Shown here in pieces: positions 1 to 4,926 of a DNA stretch of 6,974 bases. Position numbers and translations under genes: made by a program. Numbering within the stretch: the first letter of the stretch is position 1; each line of letters starts with the position of its first letter. The stretch lies in the NCBI GenBank assembly GCA_015487255.1, contig WFQA01000133.1, forward strand, positions 1 through 6,974, read 5' to 3'. The notes under the pieces are model-generated. The model saw only the letters and a program-made list of their open reading frames with translations, did no database searches and was not told the DNA's origin. Source of the DNA: Paracoccaceae bacterium. Lineage in GTDB: Bacteria; Pseudomonadota; Alphaproteobacteria; Rhodobacterales; Rhodobacteraceae.

Positions 1-139
1 CAAACGGCGCAACGAGGTCGAACGCCTGTTTCGAAGGCTGAAGGGATACCGGCGCATCTTCTCAAGGTTCGAAAAACTCGACGTGATGTACCGCGCCTTT
101 CTCAACTTCGCTCTCATCGTGGATATGATTAAGTGTTAA
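1..139 (+). CDS. IS5-family transposase, C-terminal end (partial)
   Basis: Reading from base 2, 45 codons run to a TAA at 137-139. The visible peptide begins KRRNEVERLFRRLKGYRRIF and ends in a hydrophobic stretch, FLNFALIVDMIKC. This is the C-terminal part of an IS5-family (IS4-like DDE) transposase. The expected Y(2)R(3)E(6)K signature is present from its arginine onward: R3, E7 (the presumed catalytic glutamate) and K14, with spacings of three and six residues. The tyrosine would fall just before the window, and base 1 (C) fits the last base of a TAC codon. Such transposases cut and rejoin the ends of their own element. The rest of the gene lies to the left, so I cannot tell whether the element is intact. 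The IS427-like subgroup is a guess from the sequence style. Confidence 0.85.
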   Translation, partial: KRRNEVERLFRRLKGYRRIFSRFEKLDVMYRAFLNFALIVDMIKC

Positions 140-149
140 CAGGCCCTAG
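1..149 (+). mobile_element. Right end of an IS5-type insertion sequence (partial)
   Basis: The transposase frame stops at 139, and the element should end within a few tens of bases. The stop codon sits inside GTTAACAGGCCC, which read inward on the minus strand gives GGGCCTGTTAAC, a plausible terminal inverted repeat. CTAG follows at 146-149. IS5-family elements often duplicate a short TA-containing target, so the boundary is probably near 145-149. The left terminal repeat is outside the window, so neither the repeat nor the target duplication can be confirmed. Confidence 0.5.
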
Positions 150-158
150 TTATCTAGG
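145..158. repeat. CCTAG/CTAGG inverted repeat at the IS boundary
   Basis: CCTAG (145-149) and CTAGG (154-158) form a 5-bp inverted repeat around TTAT. CTAG also occurs as a direct copy at 146-149 and 154-157. It lies exactly where the IS is expected to end, so one CTAG may belong to the target site. The palindrome may equally be a chance feature of the join. Confidence 0.4.
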
Positions 159-166
159 ACAGCCCC

Positions 167-186
167 TTACGTTAATATTACGTTAA
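167..186. repeat. Two direct copies of TTACGTTAA, 11 bp apart
   Basis: TTACGTTAA occurs at 167-175 and again at 178-186 with TA between them. The 11-bp start-to-start distance is about one helical turn, so the copies present the same DNA face. GTTAA (171-175) and TTAAC (183-187) also form an inverted repeat around a 7-base spacer. The arrangement could be a small protein-binding site, but no adjacent gene start explains it. Confidence 0.45.
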
Positions 187-352
187 CCGAGATATGCAAG
201 CAAAACCTGCGCAATTGGCCTTTGAGGTGTGCCTTATTTGGGTGTAATAATTTCATGTGATGGTCAAAGATGGTTGTGTTCGAAAGCTATTCACCAGGTT
301 GCTATAAGAAATAGCCCACCCCGACGACCGCCAGATGATCGCTGCGGCCCTC

Positions 353-378
353 TCATGGTTGGCTCTTGCAGACCATGA
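353..378. repeat. Inverted repeat TCATGGT / ACCATGA
   Basis: TCATGGT (353-359) and ACCATGA (372-378) are perfect 7-bp inverted arms around a 12-base loop. The T tract on the minus strand comes before this hairpin rather than after it, so it is not a classical terminator for hlyD. It might stabilise the 3' end of the transcript or bind a protein; no function can be assigned. Confidence 0.4.
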
Positions 379-408
379 AAAAAGGAAAGTCCACCGCAGG
401 GCTGATGG
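378..408 (-). terminator. Candidate weak terminator after hlyD
   Basis: On the minus strand, directly after the hlyD stop codon, CCATC (plus 404-408) can pair with GGTGG (plus 391-395) around an 8-base loop, with one U-G pair. A T-rich run follows, ending in six T residues (plus 383-378). Position and order suit a Rho-independent terminator. The stem is only 5 bp and the T run starts 7 bases after it, so it would be weak. Confidence 0.3.
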
Positions 409-1710
409 TCAGTTTTCCCGAAAGGCGCGGTTGAAATAGTCCGCCAATGGCTTGATCAGATATTCAAGCGGAGTGCGTTCATCGGTTTTGATAAACGCCT
501 CCACCGGCATGCCGGGCAAAATCTCCAGCCCGGCCAGTTTTTCCATTTCACCCGGGTCGGGGCGCAATTCGGCCGAATAATAGCTGGCCCCGCTGCGCTC
601 GTCGGTGAAAACATCGGGGGAGATATTGGCAACCGTGGCAAAAATTTCCGGGGTGCTGCGCTGCTCGAAGGTGGAAAACCGCAAGGCGGCGGGCTGGCCG
701 ATGCGCACCTGGTCAATATGCTGGGTCGGGATCTGGGTGCGGATAACCAGCGGCTCATCCTGCGGGATGATATAAAGGATCGGCTCGGCGGGCTGCACCA
801 CCGCGCGGGTGGTAAATACCGTCAGCCCAAAAACCACCCCCGCGCGCGGGGCGCGCAGGGTCAGCCTGTCCAGTACCTCCAGCAACGAAAGCCGGTTTTG
901 CCGCAGTTCTATCTCGCGCGGTTGCAGCTCGCGCAGCGCGCTGATCGCCTCTTCGCGCAGGCTGGTGGCAAGCCGGAGCCGCTCGATGGCCACCTCGGCC
1001 AGCCGGGCACGGGATTGGGCGATTTCCGCATTCAGCGCGCCGATGCGGCCGCCAAAGCTCGCGGTTTCGCGGCGCAGGGCCGAAACCCGGCTGGCCTGGG
1101 TCAACCCGCTATCTAGCAGCGATTGCTGGTCGGCCAGTTCTTGCGCCAGCAGCGCGGCCTGCTCTTCCAGCGAGGCCAGTTGCGCCTGCGAGCCTTCGAT
1201 CTGGTTGTTGATCTGCGCGGCGCGCTCGTTCCAGCGTGAAAGCTCCTCGTTAAGCGAGGCGCGGCGGGCAAAAAACAAAGCTTTCTGCCCCTCGATCAAC
1301 TCCGCCACCTTGGGCAGGGTTTTGGCGGCTTCCACGATTTCGGCATCAAATGTGATTTCATCCACCCCGTCGCGCTCGGCCAGCAGCCGGCTTTTTTGCC
1401 CGACCAGCTCATAAAGCTGCCCCTCGGTGATCGCCAGTTCGGAGCGCGTCAGCACCGCGTCAAAGCGCAGCAGCACCTGCCCGGCCTCAACCATATCCCC
1501 GTCCGCCACCAGAATCTCGCCCACAACCCCGCCTTGAGGGTGTTGCACGATCTGCCGGTTGCTTAGCACCTCCACCTGGCCGGAGGTTATGATTGCCCCG
1601 GCAATTTTCGTGGTGGCAGACCAAAACACCACCCCGCCCAGCAGCCCGATCAGCCCGAGCATGCCCAGCAGCACAAAGCGCCCGGTGCCCCATTTATTGC
1701 GCGTATTCAT
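409..1710 (-). CDS. HlyD/PrtE-family type I secretion periplasmic adaptor
   Basis: This 433-residue membrane fusion protein links an inner-membrane ABC exporter to an outer-membrane TolC-type channel. Residues about 11-31 form one N-terminal membrane anchor after a short positively charged cytoplasmic tail. Residues about 56-85 carry the first lipoyl/barrel-sandwich half (HPQGGVVGEILVADGD). Residues about 86-280 are a long charged, alanine-, leucine- and glutamate-rich coiled-coil hairpin. RAPRAGVV at 287-293 opens the second lipoyl half. The C-terminal beta-barrel ends in ILPGMPVEAFIKT (397-409) and YLIKPL, as is usual in the type I HlyD family. Length is normal and the gene is intact. Its ATG overlaps the stop of the upstream ABC gene as ATGA. 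AAGGGGG four bases upstream is a good ribosome binding site and fixes this start. The cargo is unknown, so no specific symbol is given. Confidence 0.93.
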   Translation of the reverse strand: MNTRNKWGTGRFVLLGMLGLIGLLGGVVFWSATTKIAGAIITSGQVEVLSNRQIVQHPQGGVVGEILVADGDMVEAGQVLLRFDAVLTRSELAITEGQLYELVGQKSRLLAERDGVDEITFDAEIVEAAKTLPKVAELIEGQKALFFARRASLNEELSRWNERAAQINNQIEGSQAQLASLEEQAALLAQELADQQSLLDSGLTQASRVSALRRETASFGGRIGALNAEIAQSRARLAEVAIERLRLATSLREEAISALRELQPREIELRQNRLSLLEVLDRLTLRAPRAGVVFGLTVFTTRAVVQPAEPILYIIPQDEPLVIRTQIPTQHIDQVRIGQPAALRFSTFEQRSTPEIFATVANISPDVFTDERSGASYYSAELRPDPGEMEKLAGLEILPGMPVEAFIKTDERTPLEYLIKPLADYFNRAFREN

Positions 1711-3443
1711 TGCGCCCCCTTCGGGGCCATTTCGCCCGCAATCGTCTGGTAATTCTGGGTCATCGCCTGCAATACCTCGTCACGCGGGCCGAATTTGGCC
1801 ACCACCCCTTCCTGCAACACCAGCGCCAGATCACAAGCGGCAATGCCCGAGGGCCGGTGCGCCATGATCACCACCGCGCCGCCCTTGGCCTTGAACTCGT
1901 TGATCGCGGTGTCGAGCGCCAGGCCACCATGGGAATCAAGGTTGGAATTCGGCTCATCCAGCACCAGAATGACCGGATCATCATAAAGCGCACGCGCCAG
2001 GGCGATGCGCTGTTTTTGCCCGCCAGAAAGCCGTGCACCGCCGTTGATTTTGGTGTCATAGCCATCGGGCAGTTTGAGTATCATCGCATGGGCATCGGCC
2101 TTTTTGGCGGCTGCGATCACTTTTTCGGGGTCGGGCGCAAGGCTGAGCCGGGCGATGTTTTCCGAGATTGTGCCATCAAACAGCGCCACGTCTTGTGGCA
2201 GATAGCCGATATAGCGGCCCAGATCACTGGGGTTATATTGCTCCAGCGCCGCGCCATCCAGGCGGATCTTGCCCGAAACCGGCGGCCAGATGCCGGTGAG
2301 CACCCGCGCCAAAGTGGACTTGCCCGAAGCACTTTCCCCAATCACCGCCAGCGCCTGCCCCGGCTCGACCCGAAAAGACACCATGCGCAAGGTGGCGATG
2401 TTTTCGCCCGGCGGCACCACGGTCACCTTGGACAGCTCCAGATAGGCTTGCGGGCGCGGCAGCTCGGTGCGGGCCGCAGGCTCGGGCATGGAGCCAAGCA
2501 TAAGCGAGAGCGCCTTTTTGCCCTGCCGGGCGCGCTGCACCAAAGACCATTGAGCAATCGATTGCTCAACCGGGGCCAGGGCGCGGCCCATCAGGATCGA
2601 GCCGGCAATCATCGCCCCGGCGGTCATTTCATTTTGCAGCACCAGATAAGCACCCAGCGCCAGTATCGCGCTTTGCAAAAACAACCGCAGGGTCTTGGTA
2701 AGCGTGGTAAAAAAACCCGAGCGATGCGCCGCGCTGGTGTTGGTTTCAAGCGCGGCCTCGCGCGCTTTGCCCCAGCGGTTGAGCGCCGCATCCTGCATAC
2801 CCAGCCCGTGCACCGCCTCGGATTGCGTGCGAAAACTCTCGGAAAGCGCCTGCGCAATCGCCGCATCGCGGCTGGCCTCCATCACCGGGCGGCGGGTAAC
2901 ATACTGGTTGAGAATGGTGATGAAAATCAGCAACACCCCGCCCCCCAATGCCAGCCAACCCAGCATTGGGTGAAAAATAAATATTGCCGCCAGAAAGATC
3001 GGGGTCCATGGCAGGTCAAACACCGCGAAAAGCGCCGGCGAGGAGAGCAGGCGCTGGATCGATTCAAGATCCTGCAACCCCGAATCTGGTTTGCCCCGCA
3101 TCTCGGCCACCACGGCGCGCTTCATGGTGGCGGCAAATACCCGCTCGTCCAGCGCGGACTGAAACCCCGCCCCGATCTGCGCCGCCACCCGCCCGCGGGC
3201 GAAATCCAGAATGCCCATGATGCCGTAAAGCAAAACCACCAGCATCAGCAGCGCCACCAGGGTTTCCTCCGAGCGCGAGCCAAGCACCCGGTCATAGATT
3301 TGCAGCATGAAAAGCGGGCCGGTCAGCATTAAAATATTGGTAAAAACACTAAACAGGCCAATCGAAAAGATCGCACCATTCCAGCGTTTCAGTATCGCCG
3401 ACAACTCCCGGTTGCCAATTTTTGTAATCCGGGACTGCTCCAT
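1707..3443 (-). CDS. PrtD-family type I secretion ABC permease/ATPase
   Basis: This 578-residue half-transporter, acting as a dimer, energises one-step export of a protein across both membranes together with an HlyD adaptor and a TolC-type channel. Residues about 23-295 form the membrane domain, beginning with FTNILMLTGPLFMLQIYDRVL (34-54), which is characteristic of the PrtD/AprD group. The ATPase domain has every motif: Walker A GESASGKST (369-377), Q-loop Q417 in YLPQD, signature LSGGQ (472-476), Walker B VILVLDEP (491-498), D-loop NLD (501-503) and switch histidine H529. There is no N-terminal C39 peptidase or C39-like domain, so double-glycine leader processing is not expected; RTX-like cargo with a C-terminal signal would be typical for the family. 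AAGGAAAG shortly before the ATG supports the start. It is the first gene of a two-gene operon with the adaptor. Confidence 0.94.
   Translation of the reverse strand: MEQSRITKIGNRELSAILKRWNGAIFSIGLFSVFTNILMLTGPLFMLQIYDRVLGSRSEETLVALLMLVVLLYGIMGILDFARGRVAAQIGAGFQSALDERVFAATMKRAVVAEMRGKPDSGLQDLESIQRLLSSPALFAVFDLPWTPIFLAAIFIFHPMLGWLALGGGVLLIFITILNQYVTRRPVMEASRDAAIAQALSESFRTQSEAVHGLGMQDAALNRWGKAREAALETNTSAAHRSGFFTTLTKTLRLFLQSAILALGAYLVLQNEMTAGAMIAGSILMGRALAPVEQSIAQWSLVQRARQGKKALSLMLGSMPEPAARTELPRPQAYLELSKVTVVPPGENIATLRMVSFRVEPGQALAVIGESASGKSTLARVLTGIWPPVSGKIRLDGAALEQYNPSDLGRYIGYLPQDVALFDGTISENIARLSLAPDPEKVIAAAKKADAHAMILKLPDGYDTKINGGARLSGGQKQRIALARALYDDPVILVLDEPNSNLDSHGGLALDTAINEFKAKGGAVVIMAHRPSGIAACDLALVLQEGVVAKFGPRDEVLQAMTQNYQTIAGEMAPKGAQ
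1711..1727 (-). promoter_or_regulatory. Hairpin covering the hlyD ribosome binding site
   Basis: On the minus strand, GCCCC (plus 1727-1723) pairs perfectly with GGGGC (plus 1718-1714) around a GAAG loop. The 3' arm and part of the loop are the hlyD Shine-Dalgarno AAGGGGG (plus 1721-1715), four bases before the ATG. The hairpin lies in the last codons of the ABC gene, so ribosomes finishing that gene would open it. This fits translational coupling through the ATGA overlap. Confidence 0.4.
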
Positions 3444-3582
3444 TCACTTTCCTTCATTTGCTCGGCGACCCCTCGCCTGCCGGAAAATTAAGACTTTCCG
3501 CCATGGTTAACAATCTGGTAATGTTGCGTATCTAGTTATTGTATTGCCAAATATTTAAAGAATTCACTTACGGAATACCGGT
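3444..3582. promoter_or_regulatory. Divergent promoter region between the secretion and mla operons
   Basis: Both flanking operons must start here. It is AT-richer than the genes. Possible plus-strand promoter elements are TTAACA (3507-3512) and TATCTA (3529-3534), 16 bases apart. A possible minus-strand -10 is TACAAT (plus 3538-3543), with no good -35. The promoter calls are weak. CGGAAA (3481-3486) and TTTCCG (3495-3500) form a 6-bp inverted repeat on the ABC-gene side and could be an operator or leader hairpin. The mlaA ribosome site is only a weak ACGGA (3570-3574), eight bases before its ATG. Confidence 0.45.
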
Positions 3583-4329
3583 ATGAACGCAAAACGTAAA
3601 CATTTCAACTGGCTGATTGGCGTGGTGCTTCTCACCTCGCTTGGTGCCTGTGCCAGCGGGCAGAATCTGGCCGAGGGTGAGATTTATGATCCGTTTGAGG
3701 ACACCAACCGCGCTATCCATGATTTCAACAAAGCGGTGGATACCGCGGTGGTTGGCCCGGTTGCGGGGGTTTATGCCACGGTTGTGCCGGAAGATGTGCG
3801 CATCATTGTTGACAATGCCGCGCGCAACCTTGGCCAGCCGAATGCTTTTGTGAACTATATATTGCAGGGGGATGGCGACGCGGCGGGCGTCACGCTTACC
3901 CGGTTCCTGCTCAACTCCACCGTTGGTATTGCCGGGTTGTTTGACCCGGCCGCCGAGATGGGAATATTTGACCGGCCCACCGATTTTGGCGAGACCCTCG
4001 CGGTGTGGGGGCTGCCCGAGGGGGCGTATATCGAGCTGCCCATCCTTGGCCCCAGCTCGGTGCGTGATTCGGTAGGCATTGCGGTTGATCTAGCGATTGA
4101 TCCGCTCAATTATGTGATCACCCGCGAGCAGGCCTACTATCTGCTGGCCCTGCGCGGGGTCAACCTTATTGGCAAACGCGCCGCTTATGACGAGCTTATC
4201 CAGGTGCTGCTTTACGAATCAGCCGATAGTTACGCGGCACAGCGGCTTTCCTATATGCAAAACAAACGCTTTGCGGTATCGGGTGAAACCGTGCTTGAAG
4301 ATCTGGAGGATCCATATGCCTTTGACTAA
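3583..4329 (+). CDS. mlaA: MlaA/VacJ outer-membrane lipoprotein
   Basis: MlaA sits as a ring-shaped lipoprotein in the inner leaflet of the outer membrane, bound to porins. It removes phospholipids that have strayed into the outer leaflet and passes them to MlaC. The 248-residue length is close to the usual 250. A signal peptide precedes the lipobox LGAC, with lipidated C23; residue 24 is Ala, so retention at the inner membrane by an Asp+2 signal is not expected. Family motifs follow: DPFEDTNR (36-43), RFLLNSTVGIAGLFDPA (107-123), TDFGETLAVWG (133-143), ELPILGPSSVRDSVG (151-165) and the terminal ADSYAAQRLSYMQ (214-226). The gene is divergent from the type I secretion operon and overlaps mlaC by 14 bp. 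The assignment is secure; the porin partner cannot be told. Confidence 0.94.
   Translation: MNAKRKHFNWLIGVVLLTSLGACASGQNLAEGEIYDPFEDTNRAIHDFNKAVDTAVVGPVAGVYATVVPEDVRIIVDNAARNLGQPNAFVNYILQGDGDAAGVTLTRFLLNSTVGIAGLFDPAAEMGIFDRPTDFGETLAVWGLPEGAYIELPILGPSSVRDSVGIAVDLAIDPLNYVITREQAYYLLALRGVNLIGKRAAYDELIQVLLYESADSYAAQRLSYMQNKRFAVSGETVLEDLEDPYAFD
4305..4309 (+). promoter_or_regulatory. mlaC ribosome binding site inside the mlaA end
   Basis: GGAGG lies six bases before ATG 4316-4318 and within the last codons of mlaA. It decides the mlaC start. The frame is open upstream to an ATG at 4169, but that would give a long extension buried in mlaA and place the signal peptide internally. Confidence 0.7.
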
Positions 4330-4915
4330 CCCCAACCGCCGGATGATTCTGGCCGGCGCGGCCGCCGCCCTGCTGCCCCTGCCTGCACTTGGCCAAAGCG
4401 AGGCATCAGCCGCCTCTTATGTGCAGCGGGTGATTGACGATGTGATGGGGATCATCAATTCCGGCCAATCAGAAGCGCAGGTATTGCGGCGCTTCAAGCG
4501 GGTTTTTACCTCTTATGCCGATATCAACAACATCGCCCAGCGGGTGCTTGGCCCGCCCTACCGCACATTGAGCCCCCGCCAGCGGCGGGCTTTTTCCGAC
4601 GCATACGGCAATTACCTGTCGGGTAAATACGGGCGGCAGTTTCGCGAATATCAGGGCGCGACCATCACCATAACCCGCACCACCGCTCTCGGCGGGCGCA
4701 AGGGGGTTTTGGTCTATTCACAGGTGCGCCAGCGCGGGCAATCGCCCTTTGCGCTGGATTGGCAGGTCTCGAACGGCTCCGGCCAGACCAAGCTGGTGGA
4801 TCTGATCATCGAGGGGATTCAACTGGTCAGCACCGAGCGTTCTGAAATGCGGGCGCTGCTTGAAGCCCAGCGCGGCGATGTGGACGCGCTCACTGCATTT
4901 CTGGCCAGCGCCTAG
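4316..4915 (+). CDS. mlaC: MlaC-family periplasmic phospholipid carrier
   Basis: MlaC shuttles phospholipid through the periplasm between the MlaA complex and the inner-membrane MlaFEDB transporter. From the ATG chosen here the protein has 199 residues, normal for the family. Residues 1-26 are a signal peptide with a twin arginine (NRRMILAG, R8-R9), a hydrophobic core and a probable cut after ALG (24-26). The mature part matches MlaC/Ttg2D: ADINNIAQRVLG (68-79), a helix RQRRAFSDAYGNYLSGKYGRQF (88-109) and the late DLIIEGIQLVSTERSEMRALL (162-182). It overlaps mlaA by 14 bp, with GGAGG just upstream, so the two are surely cotranscribed. No mlaF, mlaE or mlaD gene is in the window, so the inner-membrane partner must be encoded elsewhere. 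The function is well supported by the MlaA neighbour. Confidence 0.92.
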   Translation: MPLTNPNRRMILAGAAAALLPLPALGQSEASAASYVQRVIDDVMGIINSGQSEAQVLRRFKRVFTSYADINNIAQRVLGPPYRTLSPRQRRAFSDAYGNYLSGKYGRQFREYQGATITITRTTALGGRKGVLVYSQVRQRGQSPFALDWQVSNGSGQTKLVDLIIEGIQLVSTERSEMRALLEAQRGDVDALTAFLASA

Positions 4916-4926
4916 GCCGGGGCGCG

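Larger units (their letters stand above)
140..408. other. Non-coding gap between the IS end and the secretion operon
   Basis: No convincing gene is seen on either strand. The only plus-strand ATG frames are short: about 17, 15 and 35 codons, the last overlapping the hlyD end in antisense. None has a ribosome binding site. Bases about 160-300 are visibly more AT-rich than the flanking genes. The gap holds a CTAG-based palindrome, a 9-bp direct repeat, an inverted repeat and a possible terminator, each listed separately. Confidence 0.7.

Noticed and set aside
335..439. A short plus-strand frame of about 34 residues starting MIAAALSWLA
   Set aside because: There is no ribosome binding site, it overlaps the hlyD end in antisense, and it lies over the inverted repeat and terminator candidate.
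809..1414. A 201-codon open frame on the plus strand over hlyD
   Set aside because: It is a serine-, alanine- and arginine-rich shadow of the adaptor coiled-coil region, with no independent support.
1593..3332. A 579-codon open frame on the plus strand, antisense to the ABC transporter gene
   Set aside because: It mirrors a gene with full ABC motifs, is rich in H, R, Q and G as expected for an antisense frame of GC-rich DNA, and shows no domain or ribosome site.
4169..4315. An in-frame upstream extension of mlaC from ATG 4169
   Set aside because: It would lie wholly within mlaA, lacks a good ribosome site and would bury the signal peptide; GGAGG before 4316 favours the shorter protein.
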